Positions 12,489-18,509 of a DNA stretch of 20,103 nt are shown here, piece by piece. The position numbers were made by a program, and so were the translations under genes. Location: positions 1 to 20,103 of IMG/VR virus record IMGVR_UViG_3300037010_001514, one strand, 5' to 3'. Below the pieces are notes generated by a model, which was given only the letters and a program-made list of their open reading frames with translations, made no database searches and was not told the DNA's origin. Numbering within the stretch: the stretch's first letter is position 1; every line of letters starts with the position of its first letter. The stretch is from a virus.

Positions 12489-12943
12489 TCGAGTACACCG
12501 GGATTGATTGGATCGACGCGCGTGGGGCCACGCTGGCCAAGATGGCGGAGTCAGGCCATCGTCTATGGGTGGTGGAGGATCTGCCGCCACCGGGTGACTG
12601 GAATGGCGAGGTGTGGGAGGCCACCGCGACACCACGCGACACGCCCTATCACCTGATGGGACAGTGGGCGGAGCGCCGTATTTCCAGCCTGCCGCGCCCG
12701 TCTGGGCGGCGAGAGGCGGTATTCCTGGAAGCCTTGAATCGGCGCCTACCCGTTGCGCTGGTGGTGCATGACGCCGGCCAGTTGAAGGGTGCCGTGCTGG
12801 ACAAGATGCGCCTGCTGGCGGAGGACGGCGCATTGGTGGTGTTGGTGGGTGATGTCTGCCAGATCGACCTGAGCACACGCCGATTTCCAGGGTTCTTCCA
12901 GCGCGCCACGTACTGTGTGCAGGTGGGCATCGTCTTCAAGTGA
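12485..12943 (+). CDS. Unknown protein co-transcribed with repressor; degenerate ATPase-like motif
   Basis: 152 residues from the ATG at 12485, which has GGAGGG upstream and overlaps the repressor stop by 4 bases. The segment at about residues 91-123 (VALVVHDAGQLKGAVLDKMR, LLAEDGALVVLVGDV) resembles the Walker B-to-sensor part of AAA_22/MuB-like ATPases: compare VLVIEEAHDL and GIILVGQPEL in this phage's own ATPase. No Walker A loop is visible, so it is not a normal ATPase. The N-terminus (MIEYTGIDWIDARGATLAKM) has no known motif. Coupling to the repressor suggests a lysogenic function such as immunity or exclusion. The family is not recognised and the ATPase link is tentative. Confidence 0.7.
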   Translation: MIEYTGIDWIDARGATLAKMAESGHRLWVVEDLPPPGDWNGEVWEATATPRDTPYHLMGQWAERRISSLPRPSGRREAVFLEALNRRLPVALVVHDAGQLKGAVLDKMRLLAEDGALVVLVGDVCQIDLSTRRFPGFFQRATYCVQVGIVFK

Positions 12944-13010
12944 CTGGCGCAGGCCTGCAGCGATTCAACCGATCAAGGCAACACCGGATTTCAACGGGTA
13001 AAATGTGACG

Positions 13011-13826
13011 ATGGATACCTTGCCTGACCTCAACGCCTTCGATGGCGACCCGCCCGCCTTCGAGCTACTAGCGCAGCAGAACGGATTCCGCTTCTGGATG
13101 GCCACCGACCTGGCGCGGGCATTGGGCTATGAGACCACCGCCCCGCTGTTCAAGGCCCTGAACAAGGCCTTGGCGGTGTGCATGATGCTGGGCATCGACG
13201 TGGCGGAGAACTTCACCTCCATCTCCCCCGGTAAGGCGCCGGAATACAAGCTTTCCCGGTTTGCCTGTTACCTGACGGTGATGAATGCCGATGTGCGTAA
13301 CCACCTGGTGGCGCGCGCCCAGGTCTTTTTCGCCAGCCTGGCGAATGCTTTCTGGGAGGCGTTACAGCAGCATGAAGAAGTAGACCGTCTGCTGGTGCGC
13401 GGCGAAATCTCGCAGCATGAGAAATCTCTGGCCGGCGTCGCGAAACACAGCGGGGTAGAGGACTACGCCCGGTTCCAGAACGCGGGCTATGTGGGCATGT
13501 ACAACATGCCCATCTGGAAGCTGAAGAACTACAAGCGCTTCGCTGGCGCGGGTTCGCTGTTGGACCACATGGGGCGCGACGAATTGGCCGCCAATCTGTT
13601 CCGCTTGACCCAGACCGAAGCCAAAATCCGGAACGAACGCATCAAGGGCCAGCAGCCGCTTGAGACGGCGGCGGAGACGGTGGGGCGCATCGTGCGCAAT
13701 ACAGTGCTGCAAATCTCCGGTCAGTTGCCGGAAAACTTACCCTTGGCCCAGCCCATCACTGAAACGAAGAAAAGCATCAAGGCCACCCAACGCGCTTTCA
13801 AGAAGCTCGATAAGCCGAAGCCTTGA
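13011..13826 (+). CDS. dinD: DinD-like protein (BRO-N-like N-terminus)
   Basis: 271 residues. The sequence follows DNA-damage-inducible protein D: FELLAQQNGFRFWMATDLAR at the start, YKLSRFACYLTVMNADVRNH, then LVARAQVFFASLANAF, GVEDYARFQNAGYVGMYNM, LLDHMGRDELAANLFRLTQT and the C-terminal VGRIVRNTVLQISGQLPENL-P. E. coli DinD is SOS-induced and inhibits RecA filaments; length is close to that family. The ATG at 13011 is used; a GTG at 13005 is possible. There is only a weak ribosome site (ACGGG), and TAAAAT at 12999-13004 could be a -10 box giving a nearly leaderless message. No LexA box was seen upstream. Rightward, 67 bases after the repressor operon, it is probably an accessory gene of the lysogen. 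Confidence 0.85.
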   Translation: MDTLPDLNAFDGDPPAFELLAQQNGFRFWMATDLARALGYETTAPLFKALNKALAVCMMLGIDVAENFTSISPGKAPEYKLSRFACYLTVMNADVRNHLVARAQVFFASLANAFWEALQQHEEVDRLLVRGEISQHEKSLAGVAKHSGVEDYARFQNAGYVGMYNMPIWKLKNYKRFAGAGSLLDHMGRDELAANLFRLTQTEAKIRNERIKGQQPLETAAETVGRIVRNTVLQISGQLPENLPLAQPITETKKSIKATQRAFKKLDKPKP

Positions 13827-13862
13827 GGTAGACGATGTTGGTGATTGCTTCCATTCCGCCCC

Positions 13863-14078
13863 TTACTGCTTGTCTGACTCCGGTGCGCGGTGCGGGTTCG
13901 GTGGCGCCTTCGGGTTCCCCTCCGGCTTCGGAACTTCCTCGCACTTGAATACGCTGTCGCCGACGTAGAACCCACCCAGGCGCCGGCACTCCGTCTTGAC
14001 GGTCTGGTGCGCGCCGATCCAGCCCATCCAGTAGCCGACGAGCAGGCCGATTAAAAGGCCGATGGAATATTGGGCCAT
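13863..14078 (-). CDS. Small phage membrane protein with conserved Cys pair
   Basis: 71 residues from the ATG at 14078, with GGAGAGG 3-5 bases upstream. Residues 4-26 (YSIGLLIGLLVGYWMGWIGA) form a membrane helix, followed by TECRRLGGFYVGDSVFKCEE, a small two-cysteine motif I have seen in many short phage proteins, and a Pro-rich tail. The gene is convergent with dinD and points back from the late-gene promoter region, so it is not part of the late operon. Function is unknown; superinfection exclusion is a guess. Confidence 0.7.
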   Translation of the reverse strand: MAQYSIGLLIGLLVGYWMGWIGAHQTVKTECRRLGGFYVGDSVFKCEEVPKPEGNPKAPPNPHRAPESDKQ

Positions 14079-14133
14079 GAACCTCTCCAACGCGGTGTAA
14101 ACAGGCGCCATTAACGTCTGAAAACCACCCGCC

Positions 14134-14155
14134 CGAAACTAAAGCCCTTTATTCG
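14134..14155. promoter_or_regulatory. Dyad upstream of the late genes (possible activator site)
   Basis: CGAA-AC-TAAAG-CC-CTTTA-TTCG is an inverted repeat with a two-base bulge, located 33-54 bases before the first late gene. Mor and C proteins of Mu-like phages bind inverted repeats just upstream of the -10 region of promoters without a -35 box, and this is where such a site would be expected. A second, small stem (GCGAC/GTCGC at 14171-14187) ends directly at the start codon. Role is inferred from position and symmetry. Confidence 0.4.
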
Positions 14156-14187
14156 CCCCACCCCGCGCGCGCGACGAAACTGGTCGC

Positions 14188-14340
14188 ATGACCTGCGCCA
14201 CCTGCAAACACGCCCGTACCCCTGACGACCCGCGCATGCGCGACTGGATCAACTGCGCCCTGGATCGGGAGCCGTGGCACTACCTCATTCCCGAGTGCGT
14301 CTGCCACCACAATCCCAGCCGCTGGGAGATCAAGCTGTGA
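14188..14340 (+). CDS. Small Cys-rich protein, probably zinc-binding
   Basis: 50 residues: MTCATCKHARTPDDPRMRDW, INCALDREPWHYLIPECVCH, HNPSRWEIKL. Five Cys and several His (CATC, NC, ECVCHH) suggest one zinc site. Similar short Cys-rich proteins ending in a PSRWE-like motif lie just before the endolysin in several Mu-like phages. The stop (TGA) overlaps the endolysin's GTG start, which supports a real, coupled gene. No Shine-Dalgarno is seen before the ATG; a small stem ends at the start codon. Function unknown. Confidence 0.65.
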   Translation: MTCATCKHARTPDDPRMRDWINCALDREPWHYLIPECVCHHNPSRWEIKL

Positions 14341-14885
14341 GCCTCACTGCTGCCGGCCTGATCGAAATCATGCCCAACGCCCGCCGCGTCGCAGCCACCT
14401 ATGTGGAGCCGCTGAACCAGGCTATGGGCGCCTTCGGGATCACCACGCCGCGCCGCCAGGCGGCGTTCCTGGGGCAGGTCGCCCATGAGTCCGGCCAACT
14501 CCAGTACACCCGTGAGTTGTGGGGGCCGACCCCGGCCCAGGTGGCCTACGAGGGGCGTCATGACCTCGGTAATCTGGAGCCCGGCGACGGCAAGCGCTTC
14601 CTGGGGCGTGGGCTCATTCAGATCACCGGCCGGCTCAACTACGGGGAAGTGAGCCAGGCGCTCTTCGGCGATGACCGCCTGCTCATCACCCCGACCGACC
14701 TGGAGACGCCCGACCTGGCGGCGCTCTCCGCCGCCTGGTTCTGGGGCAAGAACGGCCTCAATGCCTGGGCCGACGCCAACGACTACCGGACCATCACCCG
14801 CCGCATCAACGGCGGCCTGAATGGCTGGCAGGACCGGGTGACTTACTGGGAGCGGGCGAAACACCTGCTGGGAGTCCAGGCATGA
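14337..14885 (+). CDS. GH19-family endolysin (chitinase-like muramidase)
   Basis: 182 residues starting at a GTG at 14337, which overlaps the preceding stop and has GGGAG 10 bases upstream. It reads as a glycoside hydrolase family 19 phage endolysin: AAFLGQVAHESGQLQYTREL contains the catalytic Glu51 (HES) and likely second Glu60, followed by RFLGRGLIQITGRLNYGEVS (substrate-groove motif) and the C-terminal RRINGGLNGWQDRVTYW. It cleaves glycosidic bonds in peptidoglycan at lysis. No signal peptide is seen, so release depends on the holin encoded next. Length is normal for compact phage GH19 enzymes. Confidence 0.93.
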   Translation: MSLTAAGLIEIMPNARRVAATYVEPLNQAMGAFGITTPRRQAAFLGQVAHESGQLQYTRELWGPTPAQVAYEGRHDLGNLEPGDGKRFLGRGLIQITGRLNYGEVSQALFGDDRLLITPTDLETPDLAALSAAWFWGKNGLNAWADANDYRTITRRINGGLNGWQDRVTYWERAKHLLGVQA

Positions 14886-15130
14886 ACTGGGGTGATCTGA
14901 TCCGCGACGCCGGTACCGGCATGGCGTCCCACACCAAGTTGTGGGCGAACGCGGCCTACGCCTCCGGCACCGCCTCCTTCTTGTGGGGCGCCTTCCACGG
15001 CGGTCAGCCGGGAGAAATCTGGATCATCTATCTCGGCATCGTTGGCGCCAGCGCCACCGCCAGCAAGTTTCTGAGCCTGCGCTACGGCGCCAACCCCGAC
15101 CCGGAGACCAAGCCCGATGCTAGCGCTTAA
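14882..15130 (+). CDS. Holin-like small membrane protein
   Basis: 82 residues; its ATG overlaps the endolysin stop by 4 bases. Two hydrophobic segments are visible: LWANAAYASGTASFLWGAF at about residues 19-37 and IWIIYLGIVGASATASKFLS at about 45-64, separated by a short polar turn, with a charged C-terminus. Size, two-helix topology and position between endolysin and spanins fit a class II-type holin that permeabilises the inner membrane. Membership in a named holin family is not certain. Confidence 0.75.
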   Translation: MNWGDLIRDAGTGMASHTKLWANAAYASGTASFLWGAFHGGQPGEIWIIYLGIVGASATASKFLSLRYGANPDPETKPDASA

Positions 15131-15671
15131 CCCCTGGCTGATCCTCGCCGCCACGATCTTCCTGGGTGGCGCCTGGCTGGCGGGCGACCATCACGGCCAT
15201 CACCAGGAGCACCTCGCCGCCCAGGCGGCCCAGGCCGAACACCTGCAGCGCGCCATCGACCAGGCCGACGCCCAGGCCCAGATCGACCAGGGCATCGTCG
15301 CCGGCGACCAGGTCGTACAGGAACGTATTCGCCTTGTGTATCGGACGATCACCCAGGAGACCTCTCAATATGCGCTTACTCATCGTGATGACGATTGCGG
15401 CCTCGATGCTGATGGCCTGCGCCTCTGGCGTGCCGCCAATGATGGCACCGCCCCGGCGCCTGCCGCCGCCCAGCCTGACGGCGCCGTGCCCGCTGCCCCC
15501 GCAACCGGCGGACGGGCGCCTGGCGACCAGTCTGTTACCGAACCACGTCCAGGCGATGGAGCTGCTGGCGCTGTGCCGGTCGCGCCATCAGGCGTTGTCG
15601 GCGTGGACGCTGGCGCCGGACTCATCGCCCGCCTCCGTGCCCAATACCCTCCCCACTGGGCACGGCCATGA
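15117..15671 (+). CDS. Rz-like inner-membrane spanin (i-spanin)
   Basis: 184 residues starting at the ATG at 15117, overlapping the holin gene by 14 bases. Residues 3-23 (ALNPWLILAATIFLGGAWLA) form an N-terminal membrane anchor, then a His/Gln/Ala-rich amphipathic coiled coil (residues about 25-95) in the periplasm, and an Ala/Pro/Gly-rich C-terminal half. Rz proteins pair with the outer-membrane lipoprotein Rz1 to fuse the membranes at lysis. The Pro/Ala-rich C-terminal part is unusual and is probably shaped by the overlapping rz1 frame. Confidence 0.82.
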   Translation: MLALNPWLILAATIFLGGAWLAGDHHGHHQEHLAAQAAQAEHLQRAIDQADAQAQIDQGIVAGDQVVQERIRLVYRTITQETSQYALTHRDDDCGLDADGLRLWRAANDGTAPAPAAAQPDGAVPAAPATGGRAPGDQSVTEPRPGDGAAGAVPVAPSGVVGVDAGAGLIARLRAQYPPHWARP

Positions 15672-15675
15672 GTGA
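15370..15675 (+). CDS. Rz1-like outer-membrane lipoprotein spanin (o-spanin), nested in Rz
   Basis: 101 residues in the +1 frame relative to Rz, from the ATG at 15370. The first 17 residues, MRLLIVMTIAASMLMAC, are a lipoprotein signal with lipobox L-M-A-C, so mature protein starts at Cys17. A Pro-rich stretch (PPMMAPPRRLPPPSLTAPCP) and the AMELLALCRSRHQALSAW helix follow, as in Rz1-type proteins. There is a GGAG 11 bases upstream (CAGGAGACCTCTCAAT). Almost entirely nested in rz, ending four bases after it. With Rz it spans the periplasm and disrupts the outer membrane. Confidence 0.85.
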   Translation: MRLLIVMTIAASMLMACASGVPPMMAPPRRLPPPSLTAPCPLPPQPADGRLATSLLPNHVQAMELLALCRSRHQALSAWTLAPDSSPASVPNTLPTGHGHE

Positions 15676-15889
15676 CGACGCCGACCGCGCCGAATGTCTG
15701 ATCGAGCAGCACTTGGATGATGCCCTGGCCGAGGCGCATGAACACGCGATCGTGCCCGAGGTGGAGCCGACCGGGGTATGCCTGTACTGCCACATCCGCT
15801 TGCTTACGGCCAAGCGCTGGTGTGACGCCGATTGCCGCAATGACTGGGACCACGAGCGCAAATTGAGAATGATGCAGGGAGTGAAATGA
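15668..15889 (+). CDS. Small zinc-finger protein (DksA/TraR-like)
   Basis: 73 residues. The N-terminal DDADRAECLIEQHLDDALAE resembles the helical start of TraR/DksA-type proteins. The C-terminal part has CLYC at 38-41 and CDADC at 52-56, a C-x2-C-x10-C-x3-C arrangement, slightly different from the usual final C-x2-C. TraR/DksA proteins bind RNA polymerase through the secondary channel; the N-terminal acidic residues needed for this are partly present (DDAD). Such a gene is often found between spanins and DUF2730 in Mu-like phages. ATG overlaps the Rz stop (ATGA). Confidence 0.75.
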   Translation: MSDDADRAECLIEQHLDDALAEAHEHAIVPEVEPTGVCLYCHIRLLTAKRWCDADCRNDWDHERKLRMMQGVK

Positions 15890-16218
15890 TGGATTACCAA
15901 GCGCTGGATTTCTGGTGGAAGGTCGGCATCACGGTGATGAATGCCGGGGTCTGGCTCTACCTCTATCTGCTCAACCGCAACCGGGTCACCAACGAGCGGA
16001 TCAATCGCATGGAGACGCACATGACCGAATCCATTGGCACGCACGGCACTCGGCTCACGAGGCTGGAATCCGACGCCAAGCATGCGCCCAAGCCGGGCGA
16101 TCTGGCGCGGCTGCATCAGCGCATCGACGACGTGGCCGGCAGCATCAAGCGCATCGAGGGCGAGAACTCCGCCCAGACCCGCATCCTCAACCTGGTTTAT
16201 GAGAGCCTCGTCAAATGA
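15886..16218 (+). CDS. DUF2730 family protein
   Basis: 110 residues, start at the ATG at 15886 with GGGAG 5 bases upstream. An N-terminal membrane helix (FWWKVGITVMNAGVWLYLYL) is followed by a long charged coiled coil with repeated R-x-x-x-LE/ID-x-x heptads (RLTRLESDAKHAPKPGDLAR, LHQRIDDVAGSIKRIEGE). This is the DUF2730 pattern seen next to terminase genes in Mu-like phages. Function is unknown. It overlaps the next gene by 4 bases. Confidence 0.88.
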   Translation: MMDYQALDFWWKVGITVMNAGVWLYLYLLNRNRVTNERINRMETHMTESIGTHGTRLTRLESDAKHAPKPGDLARLHQRIDDVAGSIKRIEGENSAQTRILNLVYESLVK

Positions 16219-16499
16219 CCCGACTCGATGATTTGGTGACTGAAACCCGCCGCCGGGCGCTGCTCGACATCCTCGCCGAGGCGCAGGACTACGAGGAGGG
16301 GGAATCCATGCTGGGCATGGTGCTGGCCTCCATGCGCTTGCCGGGCGGATACGTTGCTGAGGATCTGGCCTGGCTGGCGCATGCCGACCTGGTCACCCTG
16401 TCCGGAGTAGTGGGCAGGCGCCGCGCCAAGCTCACGGCACTCGGCCTGGATGTTTCGCACGGCGCGGTGCGCGCCGAGGGTGTGGGGCGGAAACTCTGA
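16215..16499 (+). CDS. VpaChn25_0724-type small phage protein (winged-helix-like)
   Basis: 94 residues: ETRRRALLDILAEAQDYEEG, ESMLGMVLASMRLPGGYVAE, DLAWLAHADLVTLSGVVGRR, then RAKLTALGLDVSHGAV. The order of helices and the RAKLTALGLDVSHG-A end are the hallmark of a small family found just before Mu gp27-type proteins, which looks like an ArsR-type winged helix. It may bind DNA at packaging or act as a late regulator. Overlapping start and stop codons place it firmly in the late operon. Confidence 0.82.
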   Translation: MTRLDDLVTETRRRALLDILAEAQDYEEGESMLGMVLASMRLPGGYVAEDLAWLAHADLVTLSGVVGRRRAKLTALGLDVSHGAVRAEGVGRKL

Positions 16500-17023
16500 T
16501 GGGCCGCAAATCCGCCATCCGGCAGCTCGACCCCGCCATCCGCGAGGCGGTGGATACCGCCATCCGCGAGGGCCGCGCCACCATCGAGGCGATCACCACG
16601 CTCATCCAGGGCATGGGCGCTACGGTCAGCCGCTCCGCCGTGGGCCGCTACAAGCTCCAGGCCGAAAGCCAGATGCAGCGCTACCGCGAGGCGCAGGAAG
16701 TGGCCAAGGTCTGGATCGGCCGCCTGGAGGCCGACCCGGAAGGCGACGTCGGCCGCCTGCTGCCCGAGATGCTTCGCGCCGTCGCCTTCCAGAGCCTGGC
16801 CAACCTGGGCGAGGACGGCGAGGCGGTGGACAGTAAAGAGATCGCGCTCCTCGCCCGGGCCATCAAGGACGCCGCCGGCGCCACCAAGACCAGCGTCGAG
16901 GTGGAGCGCCTGCGCCGCGAGATGCGTGCGGCCCTGGCGAAGGTGGAGCAGGCGGTGGACCAATCGGCCCGCGACCCGGCCGCGCTGAAGCGCGCGATTG
17001 CAGAGGCGTATGGCCTCCTGTAG
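16499..17023 (+). CDS. Mu gp27-like small terminase subunit (DUF3486)
   Basis: 174 residues. The sequence begins MGRKSAIRQLDPAIREAVDT, then has an HTH (ATIEAITTLIQGMGATVSRS, AVGRYKLQAE) and a long helical region with ALARAIKDAAGATKTSVEVE, RLRREMRAAL. This matches the Mu gp27/DUF3486 family, located directly upstream of the large terminase. It likely recognises the phage end for headful packaging. The ATG shares one base with the previous stop (TGATG). Confidence 0.9.
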   Translation: MGRKSAIRQLDPAIREAVDTAIREGRATIEAITTLIQGMGATVSRSAVGRYKLQAESQMQRYREAQEVAKVWIGRLEADPEGDVGRLLPEMLRAVAFQSLANLGEDGEAVDSKEIALLARAIKDAAGATKTSVEVERLRREMRAALAKVEQAVDQSARDPAALKRAIAEAYGLL

Positions 17024-18404
17024 CGCCGGCGCCGCGCCGGCTCATTCTTCCGATCAGCCCGTTGATGCCGGCGAGGGCGCTGTCGCTTCGGTCCAGCTCT
17101 ACCCCTACCAACGCGCCTGGCTGGAAGACCCGGCGCGTTTCGCCGTGGGCATGTTCGCCCGACAGACCGGCAAGACCTGGACCACCACGCTGGGCATCGT
17201 CCTGGATTGTGTGAAGGCGGAGCTTGACGGCAAGCGCACCCGCTGGGTGATCCTCTCCCGCGGCGAGCGCCAGGCCAGCGAGGCCATGGTCGAGGGCGTA
17301 CAGCGCCACCTGGCCGCCATCGGCGTGCTGTTCGAAGCGCACGCCTACGAGTTCGAACCCGGCATCAAGGCCCTGGAAGTCGCCCTCCCCGGTGGCAGCC
17401 GCATCACCGCACTCCCGGCCAGCCCGGACACCGCCCGCGGTTTCAGCGCCAACGTGATGCTCGACGAGTTCGCCTTCCACAAGGATTCCCGCGCCATCTG
17501 GAAGGCCCTGTTCCCGGTCATTTCCGCCGGCTGGAAAATCCGCGTCGTCTCCACCCCCAACGGCAAGGGCAACAAGTTCTACGAGCTGATGACCGACCAG
17601 GCGCTGGCGGAGGTCTGGAGCCGCCACACCGTGGACATCTACCAGGCCGTGGCGGACGGCCTGCCGCGCAATATCGACGAGCTGCGCGCCGGCATCAACG
17701 ACGCCGACGCCTGGTCGCAAGAATTCGAACTCAAGTGGCTGGACGAAGCCAGCGCCTGGCTCGACTACGAGTTGATCGACGGCTGCGAACACGACCAGGC
17801 TGGCCTGCCCGCGAATTACACCGGCCTACCCGCCTTCGTTGGCGTCGACATCGCCGCCCGCAACGACCTGTTCGTCATCGCCGTGCTGGAGCTGGTGGGC
17901 GACGTGCTCTGGGTGCGCGAGCTGATCGTGCGCCAGCGCATCAGCTTCGCCGAGCAGGCCAGCCTGCTCGATGGCGTCATGCGCCGCTACAACGTGATCC
18001 GGGCCGCCATGGACCAAACCGGCATGGGCGAGATGCCCGTCGAAGATGCCAAGCGCCGCCACGGCGATCTGCGCGTCGAGGGCGTGCTGTTCAGCCCGGC
18101 GCGCAAGCTCGACATGGCCACGGCGCTCAAGGAACGCATGCAGGATCGCCAGTTGCGCATTCCGCAGGGCGATACGCTGTTGCGCGCCGATCTGCACGCC
18201 ATCCAGAAACAGGTGGGCGCTACCGGACAACAGCGCCTGGTCTCCGATGGTGAAACCGATGGCCACGCCGACCGCTTCTGGGCGATGGCATTGGCCTGCT
18301 CGGCGGCGGCCGGCCTGGTCGAGTGCGCCACCGAGGGCTTCCGCGCCATTTCCCGCAATTCCCTGCCCGGCACCCTCGGCGGCGCTTCGCGGAGGATGCT
18401 GTGA
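17010..18404 (+). CDS. Mu gp28-like large terminase subunit
   Basis: 464 residues. The ATG at 17010 has AGAGG directly upstream and overlaps the small subunit gene by 14 bases. Motor motifs are visible: adenine-side YPYQRAWL (31-38), Walker A-type RQTGKT (51-56), Walker B NVMLDEFAF (DE at 152-153) and coupling motif STPNG (181-185). The C-terminal nuclease region has VGVDIAARNDLFV (D280) and DQTGMGE. It would cut and pump phage DNA into proheads. The gene looks complete and typical in length for Mu-like phages. Confidence 0.94.
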   Translation: MASCSAGAAPAHSSDQPVDAGEGAVASVQLYPYQRAWLEDPARFAVGMFARQTGKTWTTTLGIVLDCVKAELDGKRTRWVILSRGERQASEAMVEGVQRHLAAIGVLFEAHAYEFEPGIKALEVALPGGSRITALPASPDTARGFSANVMLDEFAFHKDSRAIWKALFPVISAGWKIRVVSTPNGKGNKFYELMTDQALAEVWSRHTVDIYQAVADGLPRNIDELRAGINDADAWSQEFELKWLDEASAWLDYELIDGCEHDQAGLPANYTGLPAFVGVDIAARNDLFVIAVLELVGDVLWVRELIVRQRISFAEQASLLDGVMRRYNVIRAAMDQTGMGEMPVEDAKRRHGDLRVEGVLFSPARKLDMATALKERMQDRQLRIPQGDTLLRADLHAIQKQVGATGQQRLVSDGETDGHADRFWAMALACSAAAGLVECATEGFRAISRNSLPGTLGGASRRML

Positions 18405-18431
18405 TGCAGAAATGGCCCCTGCCAGGTGTCA

Positions 18432-18443
18432 TAACACGTGTTA
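18432..18443. promoter_or_regulatory. Perfect 12-bp palindrome between terminase and portal
   Basis: TAACACGTGTTA is fully self-complementary and lies 28 bases after the terminase stop, in the only sizeable gap (about 105 bases) of the late operon. It could be a protein-binding site. No promoter boxes are evident. Function is inference only. Confidence 0.35.
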
Positions 18444-18459
18444 AGCGCCCCGAAATCGA

Positions 18460-18483
18460 GAAGGTGGGTATTTCCCTACCTTC
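18460..18483 (+). terminator. Stem-loop upstream of the portal gene
   Basis: GAAGGTGGG-TATTT-CCC(T)ACCTTC folds into a 9-bp stem with one bulged base and a 5-nt loop, ending 26 bases before the portal ATG. No U-tract follows, so it is more likely an RNA-processing or translation-control element, or an mRNA stabiliser, than a full terminator. Role is inferred. Confidence 0.35.
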
Positions 18484-18509
18484 TGTCTACTGAATTGCCT
18501 GGATGCCCT

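Noticed and set aside
12944-13010. Search for a LexA (SOS) box upstream of dinD
   Set aside because: No CTGT-N8-ACAG or close variant was found in the gap.
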